The notes: generated by a model not told the origin, from the letters alone. Counted from the stretch's first letter, positions 1 through 13,466 are shown. The stretch: DNA of 64,000 nt from Utricularia gibba (GCA_002189035.1 CM007990.1:3038001-3102000); one strand, 5' to 3'. A program made the numbers and translations.

Positions 1-2600
1 TAGGAGATAATTCCACCAAATGAATTTGTGGCATTGATATTGTCAAATTAAGAATGCATGATGATGTTGTGAGGACCATAACTGATGTAAGGCATGTTCC
101 CGACTTCAAAAAGGACTTGATATCCTTGAGTTTCTTGGAGTAAAAAGGCTGCAAATTCACGGGTTTCAATGAGTAAGAAGGTTAGCAAAGGTGCTATGGT
201 TGTAATGAAAGGAGTAAGAAATGATGGAAATCTATATATTTTGCAAGGAATGGTTGAAACTGCTCAAGCTCATGCAACTACAACAAAAAATGAATCTGAA
301 ACTACTCATTTGTGGAACTATAGCTTTGCCCACATGAGTGTCGAAGCCTTGAAGGAGTTAAGTTCGAGAGGCCTCTTGAGTGAACAAAAAAAATAGCAAC
401 ATGGAATTTCGAGAAAGCTATGTTTTCAACAAAAAACAAAAGGTTCAGTTTTTTCTAAAGGGAATCACAACAGCCCACATCCTCTAACATACGTGCATTT
501 AGACGTTTTGGGGCTTGCACCAACATCTTCTTTTTATGATGCAATGTAAATGATGTTGATAATTGGTGACTACTCAAGGAAAGTATGAAATTTCTTCCTT
601 CTACATAAGTCTAAAGCTTTAGAAACCTTCAAGAATTGAAAGGTGATGATTGAAAAACATATCAATATGAAGGTAAAAACCTCAGGATAGACAATGGACT
701 AGAATTTTTCTGATTTTGATGTTTATTGCAAAGTTTAAGGAATTTTACAGGATAAAACTAACAAGCATACACCACATCAAAATGGGGTAGGTGAAAGGAT
801 GAATCACCCCATCTACGAAAAGGTTCGCTCTATGTTAGCCAGAGTCAAGCTACATGAAAGATACTAGGTTGAGGCGGCTAGCTATGCTGCTGTTATCATC
901 AACAGATCTCCCTCAATGGCAATAAACTGTAAAACACTGCAAGAATTGTGGAGAGGTGAGCCAACAAACTATGAACACCTAAAGATTTTTGGATGTCCTG
1001 CATACATTTATGTAAATAAGGGGAAAATGAAATCAAGGACTTTTAAGTGTATTTTCCTTGGCTTCAAGAAAAGTGTGAAGGGATACAAAGTTTGAAGTCC
1101 GGACCTTAAGAGAGCTCTCACAAGTAGAGATGTCATGTTTAATGAAGAAGCATTTTGAAAAAGTGGACAAGAAATTACACGAGATCATCAATTTAAGGCC
1201 ACTAAACAGAGTGTGATTAATGAAGCAAGAACAGAACTTATAGCATCTAGATCAATAGTGAGCTAGGGAAGTGAGATAATTATTGATTCAATTGAGAAAT
1301 CCACCTCATTAGCTACACCACCAGATCATGAATCCTCAATTGTTATTAATAGACCATGTAGAACAATTAAGCCTCCACAAAGGTATGCGGAGGCAGATTA
1401 TCTAGCATTTGCTTTGACAATAGCTGATGAAACTCCATTACACAAGGAAATGGCAAATTTTAAGGAAGCAATCATAGGAAGTGAAGCTGAAAAATAGTAG
1501 AACTTTAGGATTGATGAAATTAATTCCTTAGACAAGAACAATACTTAGGAGCTTAATGAACTTCAAATAGGAAAGAAATGGATTCATAAAACCAACGATC
1601 GAGCATTTGATCTGCAAACTCAAGAAGTCATATGAAATGAAACAGTCATTGAGACTTTGATATAAGAGGTTTGCATCTTTTATGGAAAGTATAGTCTTTG
1701 TACGTGTAGCTTATGATCTGTATTTGTTTAAACACATGCTACCTAATTATTCTTTTATTCTTTTGCTCATTTACATTGATGACATGCTTATTGATACTGA
1801 AGATATTCATGCTTTGAAATCACTTTATTTTTAGCTTGCCTCTGATTTCGAGATGGCAGATTTAAGTGAAGTAAGAAAAATTCTTGGCATGAAAATTCAA
1901 AGTGATAGAATCAAGAAGACTCTTTTCTTGTCTCAAACTTCATACATTTCCCTTGTGGTATAGAAATTCAATATGACAAATTGTAAGCATGTGGACACTC
2001 CATTGCTAATCATTTCAAGCTTTCTACAACCCTGTGTGCAAACTCTGAAAGTAAGAAAACCTAGATGCAAGATATCCCATCCCATATTCTAATGTTTTTG
2101 GTTCTTTTATGTATTGTATGATCTGCACCCAGTTGGACATTTCTTATGCCATGAGTGTACTCAACATGTACATGGCTTCACTTGGGAAAGAGCACTGGAA
2201 AACAGTCTTTTGGATACTCAAATACTTGTAGGGATAAAAAAAACTTAAGGACTTCTATTTGGAAAGGGAGAGGATGTAGATAAGGTAATTGGTTTTAGTG
2301 ATTTAGATTATGTAGGAGATTCAGATAAAAGGTAAGTGCATAAATCTTCACCTGTAACAACACTGCTATCTAATAGAAGGCTATACTTCAACCTACCATT
2401 GTCCTCTCCTCAACAGAAGCTGAATTCATGATGATAACTAAAGCCATCAATAAAGCTATTTGGCTCAAAGGACTGTTCTCAGAACTAAACCGAAAAATGA
2501 CTCTGGATAGTATCAAATGTGATAGCTGGAGATCATACATGAAGGCCCACTAAGGAGGACTTCTCTAAAGGAACAATCACAATATTACACATCACTGTAG
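1..2600 (+). pseudogene. Degenerate Ty1/copia gag-pol remnant
   Basis: The + strand carries copia polyprotein pieces in the expected order, broken by stops and frame changes. Near 60-170 is the protease/pre-integrase junction (VRTITDVRHVP, KDLISLSFLE). At 169-396 is the GAG-pre-integrase domain (GNLYILQGMVE, HLWNYSFAHMS). At 480-1150 is the integrase, including YVHLDVLGLAP, GDYSRK and the FGCPAYIYVNKGKMKSR block. From about 1730 comes reverse transcriptase with YIDDML, then KILGMKIQ-like and RNase H-side sequence (TQLDISYAMSVL) to about 2560. The order and motifs are those of copia elements; in-frame stops show it is dead. Its 5' end lies outside the window, so the 5' LTR and gag are not seen. 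Confidence 0.9.
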
Positions 2601-2689
2601 CGTCAAGGGGCCGGAGATCTTTCAAGAGATCTTCCTTCGCAATCAGATTTTAGAGCTTGATTTTCTCATTGCGAGCAAGCATGGCCTAT

Positions 2690-2860
2690 GTGCGAGTGTG
2701 TTGTGTTATCACTTGAACAACATATTTTTGTAGCATTTCCAGCCCGTGGTTTTTTCCCTTTGGGGTTTCCACGTAACCTTTGAGTCGCTTGCCTTTTCTA
2801 TAAAAACACACTGCAAATCAAGATCCTCTCACAAAAGCTAACAACTAAAGTGAATAATAA
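2690..2860 (+). repeat. Probable 3' LTR tail of the copia remnant
   Basis: After the pol remnant there is a block with 'ccctttggggtttccacgta' and 'tctataaaaacacac', a layout common at copia LTR ends. I could not find both LTR borders or a target duplication, so the limits are approximate. Confidence 0.35.
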
Positions 2861-2936
2861 TGGTCAATGGAGCTGGCCAACTAACACCAAAAAGGGCATT
2901 ACAAATGTCATGTATAGCAACAATTTGATTGACCAT

Positions 2937-4108
2937 TGATAAACGAAAAATTTGTGCAAGTCGTTAAATTGCAAATTTCTCCTATCAAATAAAATTTATA
3001 AACCTAATTCACATCAAATTATATGAAAAATATGAGCATAGTGGACTAGGGTCGAACACAAGGAGTTAGATGTTTTCTATGTAAAGGTCAATATAAGGAA
3101 TCAGTGTCACGTTGGTAAATTGGTCTTAACTAGAACTAAGGCAGAACTACAATGGAATACAATAAAGAAAAGTAATAAGTTTTGGAGCTCGGGTGTTTCT
3201 GGAATGAAATGGGTGATGCCTTGGGACTCCTAGGGGATGTATGCTTATCACTAAACAAGCTCACACAAACCATAAATCATACAACTAACACACAAAAATC
3301 TAGGTCTACCCAGATTCTTGTTTTCCCCTAATCTTTGGTCTACCTCTAATTAGGGTTGTAAGCTGGGTTTCACTACTTACCCCTCCTGAATCTATCCTGG
3401 TTTGTTAAGGAAGTGGTGTGATTTATGGCTAATTAGGTCTAAAGATTGATTAGCACATTTCTCCCCCTTTCACCCCAAGACACCCCCTAAATGTTTAGCC
3501 ACTCATGACAAGGGAAAGGAAAACGTTTTCATAGCATATCCTAAGCAACATTTTGGTTTCAAAGTTAAACAACTATCAATGCATACAGAAATAGAAAAGA
3601 CAAATTGTTCAGGTAGAAAATTTAAAAGTAGTCTTAGCTAGGAACAGTATGCATCAAGAACGAAAGTAAATCTTCAAAGAAAATTCGTTCTTCAAGGTCG
3701 TTGTCCCTTCCTTCTTCTTCTTCCAGAAACCTTCTCCATAAAGTTGTTCGTGAGTCTCCAATGGGGAGATCTGCTTTCTCTCTCTATCCTCTCCCCTTTT
3801 TTGTCCAAAATCTTACTTTTCATCATCCTTGGATTTTGTGTGTACTCCTTTTCAGACTTCTGTCTCATCCTCTGCCACCACACTGTTCATATTCGGCTCT
3901 TTGGGATTTGTGTTGTGACCTACACTGCATTGCTCGAATAAAACTATTAGAAAGTTGGGACTAAATCGATTTAGTCCCAACTAAGACTAAAATAACACAA
4001 TTACGGTACTTATGTGCAAAAATATAAAACTAGGTAGTAAAACTAAATTTTTGTAACACAATATGGATCTTTTCCATATACTCAATCATTCAAAAATATG
4101 TGTTATCA
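2937..4108. repeat. Solo-LTR-like insertion, copy 1 (TSD accat)
   Basis: A 1172-bp unit starting TGATAAACG and ending TGTGTTATCA, so its tips are inverted (TGATAA/TTATCA). The 5 bp on each side are identical: accat at 2932-2936 and accat at 4109-4113. It is clearly homologous along its length to the unit at 55591-56701 (for example 'tgatgccttgggact', 'ggggatgtatgc', 'ctttggtctacctctaatta'). TG..CA ends with a 5-bp duplication are the signature of LTR integration. No coding or internal retrotransposon region is present, so a solo LTR is most likely; a tiny non-autonomous element is the alternative. Short ORFs inside it (3700-3960) are not credible genes. Confidence 0.85.
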
Positions 4109-6185
4109 ACCATAATGGGTTGACCTTGGACTCTCTAAACTTGTGAGAAGGGCATTGGATCCTCCACTTTACAATTGACTATAAGCATTGTTAGCGAATT
4201 CATCTTCATTCTCACATAATTCTTTAACTTCCTTTGATGCGTATCGTTTCCACAACATATTTAAAAATATTTTGACTTGTAAAAAACAAAATGCATAGTA
4301 CGGGTGTAGAATGCAGGGAGTTGTTTTTCAATGAAAGGTGAAGTTACACCGAATACAACTGTCATGATTTGTAAACAGTTTTATAAAGTAAAAGGTGTGA
4401 GAAACACAAACGATGAAGCTTGAGTAAGGAGGTAAAAGGGTTTTAAACAAATAATAGAAATAAACTTATGCGATGAACCTTAAATAAAGCGAATATTTCT
4501 GGGATTGGAATCCTTCCCAGCTACATTTGTTATATCTTCACTTTTCTCTAATCTTCTCAGATACTCGGTTATAGGAGTAAGAAATTACCTACCCTCTCTT
4601 ACACTCTTTTGCAAGAAGACATGGAAATAACCCAATGTTGCTCCTCCTTGGACAAACGTGAAGATAAGAGGTCTTGCCAATGTATCCTCACGGTCGAATT
4701 GCACACGTGTGCCCGAGTGTTGCCAATGACCCAATGAGTCCAGATATGAGGTCACTATCTGTGTATTGATCTTGACGTACGACCACAATCAAAACGTTAT
4801 CTCCCTCCTACCAAAAGATCATGAGTTGGTGCTCTTCACCTTGGTCCTCTTCAAAACTCACAGGTACTAATTAGCTAACCATAAATCTTGAATAAGGGGA
4901 CTATTATAGAAAGATTGTAACTTATTCATATGAAGACATATGGAACCCGTTCGGATTAAAAGAAGAGTTGAAGATAAACTAACGAAGCATAGATGTAGGA
5001 GTATCCCAAACCAGAAACGGAAGTTTCTAACCACCAACGACCATACAAACTAAGAAAACAAAAGTAGATTCTAAAGAGAAGCTATAGGAAGAATCCTCTA
5101 GAGAGAGAAACAAAGTCTAAAATAAATTAGAAAGTATTGAATGCTAAACTCTCTGAATTGAACTGACTGAATTATTTCGATTGAGTTTTCGTGTTCCTCT
5201 GGTTCTGCTGGACTGGAGTGACTTGCAAGCAAACGTCTACTCTAACAGTAGTACGCTAATGATTTCGCTGTTAGAAACTCCTGTGTTCCACACGTTAAGG
5301 CTCATAATTAAACGTCTACAGTCTTCTGGAAATCAAAGAGATGTCAGCTTGGGAAGATACATTTTATCGTTATCTGCTGCCTTCTTTCTCTCACTTCCTG
5401 CCACGTGTGCATCTTTAGAAAAATTTAAATAAAATTAGCAAAAATATTAAATAAAATACAAGATTTAGGATAATTATATTACACTAGATAAAAACTTAAA
5501 TCTCATATTATAGACTCTTAATTATACAATTTTAATCACATCTAGACATAAAAACACTCTAAAAGATAATGAAAAAATGACACTTAATATTCTCTTTTGC
5601 CAGGACATTTTCCAAAACCCAAGCATTTCCTTGGAACTTTCTATAAAGTTATATCTATCACAACTTCTCTACACTTTATAATCATTTTGCACTTTCACCC
5701 TAAATCTTGTGTTCTTAACGAATTACTTTATGATATAAATAATATATCATAAGAATTTCAGTTTTTTCTTGTTTTGTAGGTTGTCATTTCATGTTTAATA
5801 TCTTCCTTTATTCAATTAATCCAAATCCAAACTTAAAATTTCATAAAATTGACTGACTTCGACATGCATTTTTCCAACCCGCATCAGCATCTTTGACTTG
5901 GTCTCAAGCTGCACCCCCATAGCACCTTCAACACTTCAAATGCAAAACAATTGGATCAAGAAAGGCCCAATGGTTTCTGAATCGATCTATGGACCAAGCA
6001 AGGCCCATGGGCTTCAATAGTTTTTCATGAGCCTGATCCATTGATCTGCGCTGTTTCGATTGACGTGTTACATGTTCTTTCCCGAGTCTGGCCGAGGGTT
6101 GGGTGTACAGCATCTCATCGGGGCTGGAGTTGGATATCCAGAATAGAGATTTTTGGAGTTCAAAATTCGATTATCCGGGAGGAAT
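4109..6185. other. Intergenic, probably old repeats; upstream region of VOA1-like gene
   Basis: No gene is supported here. Around 4230-5430 the sequence has the feel of another decayed LTR (for instance 'gatgcgtatcgtttcc' near its start) but I could not find ends or a target duplication. From 5440 to 5880 it is plain AT-rich spacer. The stretch from about 5900 to 6185 is less AT-rich and is the likely promoter and 5' untranslated region of the gene starting at 6186. Short ORFs at 4585-4788, 5181-5432, 5928-6113 and 6041-6349 show no family resemblance. Confidence 0.5.
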
Positions 6186-8883
6186 ATGGGGTTCTACGGC
6201 GTGGTATTTCTAGTTGTTCCTCTGCTAGCTATCGCGGCTCAGCTTCCTTCTGGGTTTGCCTTATCCTCCATGGCACCTGCTTTTCTATGGTCGCACGATC
6301 TACCTGGGTATACAATTTCAATCCAATTCTTTCATCCTATGTTTATTAAATCGCACGAATGTAGTGATCGGATGTAGAACTGAACATGGAACGATGGCGG
6401 TGAAGTTTTTGATGGATGATATTCCATGGATTCTTTGGATGATATGGTGTTCCCCTATTTTCTTAATGCCTTTCTTTAACTAGATTTAGTGGCTACAACT
6501 AAACATTTTGAATGAGATGCTTTTTTTTTTTTTTGTTTAAAATTTACCTGATTTACGTATCATGGCTATGAAGATTGGAATTGGGATTTCTAAGGTCTTC
6601 AAGTTCTTCGAATTTATCTCCAACTGGAATTTCATAGACGAAATTTTGTTAACTGCTAACCTACATCGAAATCGATTAACCTAAGTTCACTTGGGTTTCC
6701 TGAGGCATAAAAAAGTGGCATACTGTTGTTTGAGGATGCATTACCCCCTTAATTAAGACAAGTGATAGGTCTCTTCAATACCATGTTTGAACAGCCTCTT
6801 TTCTAGGAAACTTGGGCTTTGGCCCCATACCTCTGTAATGACTCTAAACTTTGGATTCTTGATGCGTAAATGTTTCAGCTAAATACCGTTTTTTTATTCA
6901 TTGTTCTCTTATTTTTGCAGCATGGTAGATGTCCTCAAATTTCAGGCATCAAATTTTTGAGCATCCAATTTTCTTGAAAACTTATGCTCATGGACATTCG
7001 TTCGTTTTTCATCTTATCTAATACTAATGTTCTCAGCAAACACATCCTATTTCTAATTAAGTTTGGTTGTTATTTTCCTGTGGATCTCTGAAGCAAACTT
7101 ACATACAATCATGAAAAATTTTGACAGAATGAAAGTTGTTGACTACCGAGTTCTATTGCCAAGAGATTTAGCTAAATCTGTGATGACTGAAGGTGGATGG
7201 TCAAAATACTTGGTATATCTGCGCGCCAGCATCCCTCTTTGCCTTTTTTTTTTCATCTTTTTCATTCTATGCACAAGATAACTGTGGTATCACATTGGCT
7301 GTTCGATTTAAAAGGTGTGAGTTTCTTATATAAACCTCTAATGAAGGAAAAATCCCTATGTTTTCTCAGTGTTCAGAAGAGACAGCTCAGTCCCGGATGA
7401 TAGCCTTTCTTTTCATTGGAAAGGAGGTATTTATCTGTTTTATTGTTTTCCTTTTCGATAGATTGTCCAAAACTTGTCATATTATATATGAACAGGATAC
7501 ATATAACCAGTTTATTTTTGAATAGCTACCTTGATTGAGTTTTCTCTATTTTACACCAGATTTGGGACTATGCCATGCAGTTTGGAAAAAATTGGATTCG
7601 TGTTTCTGAGATCCCTCTGCCTTTTTTCAAACCTAGGCACATGTTAGAAACTTCTGTAGGAACATTTGTTGATGGGCACTACTGACTTTTCCATGTAGAT
7701 AATAATGGGATTTCCGTTAACCATAGGTTATAGATGGCAACAATCTCCACAGTTGTGCATTCACCTTCTCAAACATGACTGATATTCATTTTTCCCTGTA
7801 GTTGACTTCGATGGATATCACAGGTCCATCAAACAATGATCCAGCTCTTGTAAACCTACTTAAGGTTAATTGCTACTTTTATTGTATATATTTTGCTGCC
7901 TTTGTAGCTACAGTGTTAACTTCAGTAAGAGGCCTGCCAACTTTCTTTATTGATGTATCCTTTTTGGAGGCAGGAGACATTCTCAAACTCAAATGTATCA
8001 GTGGCGTTTCCTTACTTAAATGTGGCAGAGGATGAAGAGCCCATTGAAAGATCAATTATTTCAGAATTTGGTGATAGTTGTTCGCCTAAATCTGAGATCA
8101 ACAGAATTGCTTTAGTAGGCTCCTGCCGTGTGCAGGGTGAAACATTTGTTCGGCTACCAGATATCCGCTCATTAAATGTAAGAAAAGTAGTTTGCGCTGT
8201 CAGTATGCCTATGGTAAATGTATCTGAAGGACATTGTAATGCATCCATAGGCCTACCTGAACTCGAGGGCTGAAAATGATATGGATGGAATTAGCAATAT
8301 GTTCGTGTTGTGCGATGCAGGTTCCTCAGATGCATCAAGGCAATTGGGTCCTGAAGGTATAGAAAGGGCTTGTCATGTATATGGAGCCTTCTTTGTACCA
8401 TAGTTGATTAACCTGCTATGCTGTTTCGTGCAATTTACTCATTCTTACAGAGCGGGTACCCATCCTTCCTGCAGGCAGTATTCTATCTACACTTATTGAG
8501 ACAGTGAACCAGCTTGGTGTGAAATACACGGTTTTATATGTATCAGATCCTTACAGATCTTCTACTCAGTCCATCTCACGACGTGCTACAGAAAGATTTC
8601 TTGCAGAAGGCACAATTGGAAACTTATCAACAAACTCTACGTCATGCGATAGCATCTGCCAGACCAAGGCATCTCTTTTGGAAGGACTTCTGGTGGTAAG
8701 GCATTTATTCAATGCACAAAAACTTTAAAAAAGAAGCATGCATTGGCAACCCAAATCTCGCGTCTAACACAAAAAGTTTTGAACTCTCAGGGGATCGTCT
8801 TGCTTATAATCTTGATATCTGGGTTGTGCTGCATGGCGGGAATCGACACTCCAACCAGGTTCGAGACTCCTCAGGAATCTTGA
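6186..8883 (+). CDS. VOA1/Ac45-like transmembrane protein (V-ATPase S1/BIG1-related)
   Basis: Eight exons join in frame: 6186-6307, 7128-7212, 7370-7426, 7802-7864, 7974-8177, 8251-8356, 8451-8695, 8791-8883, giving 324 residues. All introns are GT..AG; intron 5 is only 73 bp. The start MGFYGVVFLVVPLLAIAAQ is a signal peptide, followed by the conserved APAFLWSHD. The central part is a lumenal domain (DYRVLLPRDLAKSVMTEGGW, then VKYTVLYVSDPYRS). The last exon encodes one membrane helix (GIVLLIILISGLCC) and a short cytosolic tail, GIDTPTRFETPQES. Type I topology with that tail matches the plant proteins annotated with the Ac45/VOA1 transmembrane domain; in other eukaryotes these relatives help assemble or regulate the V-ATPase in the ER. 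The family call is from recall of the conserved ends; the biochemical role in plants is inference. Convergent with the ribophorin I gene. Confidence 0.85.
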
Positions 8884-10253
8884 TGCCTAAATTTCTAATC
8901 ATTAATGTGAATGGGATGCATGTATACGTACGTGTGCGCATCATGGGGTAATGGTGTAGTTATTGGGGGACAAGATGTCCGTTGGGGGTGTCTCAGTTTT
9001 TTCATCACGAATTGGGTAATGTAATAAGCCGGATGCTGTTACTGTTTTGTGTTGTGGAGGTGTACTTATCGAATGAGCCGAGTTACATTCAACTTCACGG
9101 AGACAATATTCAAGGCCTCTCAAGGTCGGGATGGCCTTAACTTAACCTAAAAGACTTTCACCAAATTTTGGATTAGGATTGGTATGAAGTTCAATGTTAC
9201 AAGATCGTGATTACCTGGATTCTAGTTAGATTATTAATTGGGCTGGGTTACTCTTATGGGATTCATGGATGAAATGTTTTTTTTAAGAAAAAAACACTTT
9301 TATAAATTTTTTTACATATAATATAAATATGAAAATTATTTAATAATTAATATAAATTAATTTAAAATTCAGTAGTATATAGCAAAATCGTATTCTGATT
9401 TTAATCATCATCAAATTGATATATAAATTAAAATTCAAACACATTAAAATATTAAAAAAATAATTCCAAAATATATAAGAGAGGAATTTAATTATGATTT
9501 TTTATTTAAATAAAAAATTTTCAAAATTATAAAATAATTAATTTCGAAAAATTACAATAAATCTAAAAAAAATTTACATTGATTTTTGGCTCTAATAAAT
9601 TCAATCATCTTCAAGGACCTTGGGTCTAGAACCAAAAAACACGATAATTATTTGAACGTTCAATATATAGACCCCAATCCTCTAGGATTGGGTTGAATCA
9701 ATCCATCTCTGGTCAGTGGAGATATCTACTAAAGATTCAACACATAGGATAGGGGCGAAACTTTTTTTGGATATCAAAAGAGCAAAAGAATTTTGTGGTT
9801 TGATTGTAGCCAAAAATTATATGTATAACTTGTAAATTTAAAATTATAAATAAAAACTCGACAAAAGAATGGGTAGCACAGAATTTGTTCTCTCTTCCTC
9901 ATTCATGAAACTAAAATGTCAAGAGAATTCAAAAAATGCATGCTTGCGGGAAAAGTTTCATGATGTTAGTGGAATTAATATGGGGCTGAAGAGAATGGTT
10001 CTTTTTTTCTTTGTAGATTTAAACTAACATGACATGCGAGGCATGACATAACGAGATCCATGTTCAGAAAGCCATACGACCAAAAAACTTACTCCCAGAC
10101 ATGCATCCAAAATGCGCCTTCACTGCATAGACTGCAACCTCAACCAGCCAGTGTTTTGAGCAATCTCGCATCACCTCCCACCTACAGTGAGGCTGTTAGA
10201 GACACGGAATGTAAGAAACTAAAGCTGCCCAATAAAAACAGTGTCTGCTACCT
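8884..10253. other. Convergent intergenic region between two genes
   Basis: This region contains the 3' untranslated ends of the two convergent genes. The middle (about 9285-9713) is very AT-rich and resembles the hAT MITEs at 20704 and 61557. The 112-codon ORF at 10060-10398 on the + strand overlaps the last ribophorin exon in antisense and is not a gene. Confidence 0.6.
9285..9713. repeat. Probable degraded hAT-type MITE
   Basis: The right end reads 'caatccatctctgg', the reverse of an hAT tip of the AGAGATGGATTG type. The internal AT-rich body and the phrase 'ctagaaccaaaaaac' parallel the MITEs at 20704-21240 and 61557-61995. The left tip and an 8-bp duplication were not found, so the limits are approximate. 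Confidence 0.4.
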
Positions 10254-13200
10254 TCAACTGGCCTTTTCATGGCGAGAACTTGCCTTCCGTAGAGAAAGAT
10301 CCACGTGGGCGTACACGAGGCAAACCACGAAAAGGAGAAGAAATGCAGAAACTAGCATCAGAGGTTCAGCAAGCATGAATACCGGGTTGAACTTGTAATG
10401 GACCTGCAAGAAAAAACCTTGCGTTCAACCGCAGCTTGACGAACTAACACAAAATGATGCATCTGAGAATCCTTGCAAAACACGTGTAGTTAATTCTCCA
10501 TTCATCATCAGTTCCACAATCACTACTGTACAAGCAAGAATGCAGTATGCATCCGTATCATTTGGTGTAAAAGGCAAACAGTATTACGATTTTCTCCATA
10601 AGGGTATCATCACCAGAGAGGAAAAAATTGGCTTGTTGGCAGAACGGCTCAATACACTCAGATTTAAGAAACTTAGAGAAATGTGATGTACCTGAAAATG
10701 AACATTATGCTCTGGTACAACGTTCTCTTTATGCAGCACTACTACAGTTCGACCAACCACGTCAAGGTATGAGTACTTTGCCTGAAATGAGAGAGATTTA
10801 AAAACTATTTGGGCTCTAAAGTGTTACTGTAATATAAACTTAGGAGACTGGAGACTGATAACATCCAGAAAAAGACTGCATATAAACTGTCAATAATTGT
10901 TCCAGAATACGACAAAGGCTTTTGACGGGAGGATTAGCTCAACAGAGAACACAAAGATTAACAAGATTCCTAGGAATCTCATGAGTAATAGAGACAAATA
11001 TTCTGATCACTAAACTTTTGTTAAATACAGAGATTAGCAAGATCAAAAATTATATATCAGAATAAATGGACAACAACTTGAATTCCATTAAAAGGGCAAT
11101 ATCGATGTGAAGTGGCTTAAACAAGGGAAACCTGAAGCATTCCAATTCAATTATGACGGTCAGTATCGACAAACCAAATGCAGCTCATTCAAAAAACAGT
11201 GTAACTACCTCTAAACTTTGGTTAACAGGAAAAGGTACTTTGACAAATACATCACTTGACCCCTCTGGGAGGACAACCTGAAAAATATTAGGTCTTCGTT
11301 GTGAGCAGAATTCTTCATTAACTTTCAATGAAGACTAAAAATGATAATCATATTTCACTTCAAATTAGTAATGTTGCACGCACTTTGATCGTCAACTTGC
11401 CAACTACAGTATCCGCAAGAGGGCAACCAAAACTGTAATTGAGATAGCGGGAGACACCAACTGACTCAAAAAGGAAATCTTGCAATGGCACTGCATATCC
11501 AATGACAAAAGTTGCCTTCCATCCACCAAATAATGGATATCGTGGCTCAATTAACAGCTCCGACTGCATGTACATGAATAAGTTTAAAAGATGCGGATTT
11601 TGCGCCTTCAAGACGTTCTTGCCATTAGATAAGATGATACGTATCAAAGAAAAATGAAGAGTAGAAAATACGGCAACTAGCAAAAATGTCTAGCTTATAT
11701 AGCTATTCCTCAATGTCTTGGTTAGAATATTGAAAATACCTTTTTGGGGTTTGAACGCAGTCTTGATGTTGAAATATTTCCAATGTCATCTCTGTAGTAG
11801 ACAGAATGGGCACGTGGTGGTAGCTCAGCAAGAAGATGCTTGAAGGAAGAAACACCACTGGAATCATGTCTTGATTGATACTCAACCCTGGAAAAAGAAG
11901 CATGCCATGAAGTTGTGAGCAATGGAATAGAACGACGAAGAGTAGAGGATTCAATGATATCGGCCACACAAATTCTTTTGACAGCAGCATATATATATTG
12001 CAGGCATAGAGTACTTACTAATGTGATCACATCTTAACAACGCACAGAAACAAATAATAAAAGCAAAAGTTATAGTTAATCAATCCTGGTAAATTTAGAA
12101 CACACGCTTGAAATATACAAGCAAGTGTTACACAAGAGGCCAGACCGTGAAAAGACGCCTTTATGCTTGGCACCAGCATGCACTAACTTGTAGTGCTCTG
12201 CAACTTGAATACTTCCCCAGTGAGATATTTCAATATGACGCTCAAGTTCCTCAACAAAAGCAAATGGATTGTTATTCTCAAAATGAATGGTGATAGGAGA
12301 ATATGAATGAGGAGGAGAGTCCTCAAATGGCCCATATGTCAGCTCACTTCCACTTTGGTGAGTGGGTTCAACCCGCACAAAAGATTCTATCTTGTTATTG
12401 GGCATCTTAAGTAATGTTGCCTGATGTACAATATGATAAGGCGACAGTATAACAGCACTGTCACGGTAATGCACCATTTGAGACTCTGACTGACTTATTT
12501 CCACAGGGAAGGGTCTAAGAGAGTGGGTTATGATGTAGAGTATCTCTAATGTGATAGAGTCACTCTTTTGCAATGGCTTCAACAGCGCTATAGCAAAGTA
12601 TTTATATTCATTCGCACCATCAGGTTGCTTGGCTGAATTTACTTCAAGAGGGAAATATGAGATCTTCTTCTTCTTTCCAACAGCCGCAGCAGCTTTAATT
12701 AATGCTAGATGGTGAAACTGTTCAGGTGGGAGAGCAAATAGAACTTCTGAAGATGGGGCATCCCCCAAATTTTCTACCTACAAGAATATAATCCTTCAAC
12801 ATTGTGCAGTCTCTGTCAGAAGATTGAGTTTACAGCCTCTAGAAACATTATTATTGATATGCATCGAGACACTTTCACTAAGTTTGAGAGCATCACCATA
12901 AATAAAATGTCGAAAATTACAATCTAAAAAACTGAAGGAGAATGTTTTGATATCCGTGGCTTGGGTACCACTTTATAAAAACCGAAGTAGAGATCGTTTC
13001 TACTTGTAACGTCAAGATGAGATGAAATGCAGTCTCATAATATAGGAAGATGAGGAAAACACTGAAATAAACCACCAGTGACAATATCAAACAATTTAAG
13101 CACGAAACTGCCTAAGAGAAAGTGCGGCCCTAAGCAGTTCAGGATTGGCATCAACCACAATACAGGTAGTAAGTTTAACTTTATTCACCAACAAGAGTAA

Positions 13201-13466
13201 GAAAATTACCTTCAACGTAACATACACCCTGACGATATGCGAAGTTAGATCAATCTGAAGAAAGAGTACATAAATCTTGAGATCCCAACAATAAGGAAAA
13301 ACATACGAAAAGGCATCATTCAGAGGAGTCGCCATAACAACGTAATGGCGATCTCATATTTCACCTGTCGCTCAGCATGAACGATTTGAAGATCACGCTG
13401 AGATGATTCTGTGCCGATGAGTAACAAAAGGAAAAACGCTGAGAGAGCAAAAATTCTAGCTGCCAT
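10254..13466 (-). CDS. OST1B: Ribophorin I, oligosaccharyltransferase subunit 1 (short OST1B type)
   Basis: Eight exons on the - strand: 13466-13365, 13254-13210, 12777-12146, 11887-11740, 11563-11384, 11277-11209, 10781-10692, 10403-10254, all GT..AG, joining in frame to 471 residues. Ribophorin I is a non-catalytic subunit of the ER oligosaccharyltransferase complex, which transfers glycans to asparagines of nascent proteins. Visible hallmarks: signal peptide MAARIFALSAFFLLLLIG; then DLQIVHAERQIDLTSHIVRV; DAPSSEVLFALPPEQ; HWGSIQVAEHYKLVHAGAKHKG-FSR; LPPRAHSVYYRDDIGNIS; and a C-terminal membrane helix (EPLMLVSAFLLLFVVCLVYA). Translation stops about 16 residues after that helix, so the cytosolic coiled coil of the longer ribophorin I form is absent. 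I recall Arabidopsis OST1B as a similarly short form of about 464 residues. The first in-frame ATG before the signal peptide was chosen; there is no better one upstream. Confidence 0.93.

Noticed and set aside
3692-3964. Short ORFs on both strands
   Set aside because: They lie inside a solo-LTR-like repeat and are not preserved in the homologous copy at 55591-56701.
8178-8273. Continuation of VOA1-like exon 5 past 8177
   Set aside because: It is open but ends in a stop; splicing at 8177/8251 restores AYLNSRAEND and keeps phase with the next exons.
10060-10398. 112-codon ORF on the + strand
   Set aside because: It overlaps the last ribophorin I exon in antisense and resembles no family.
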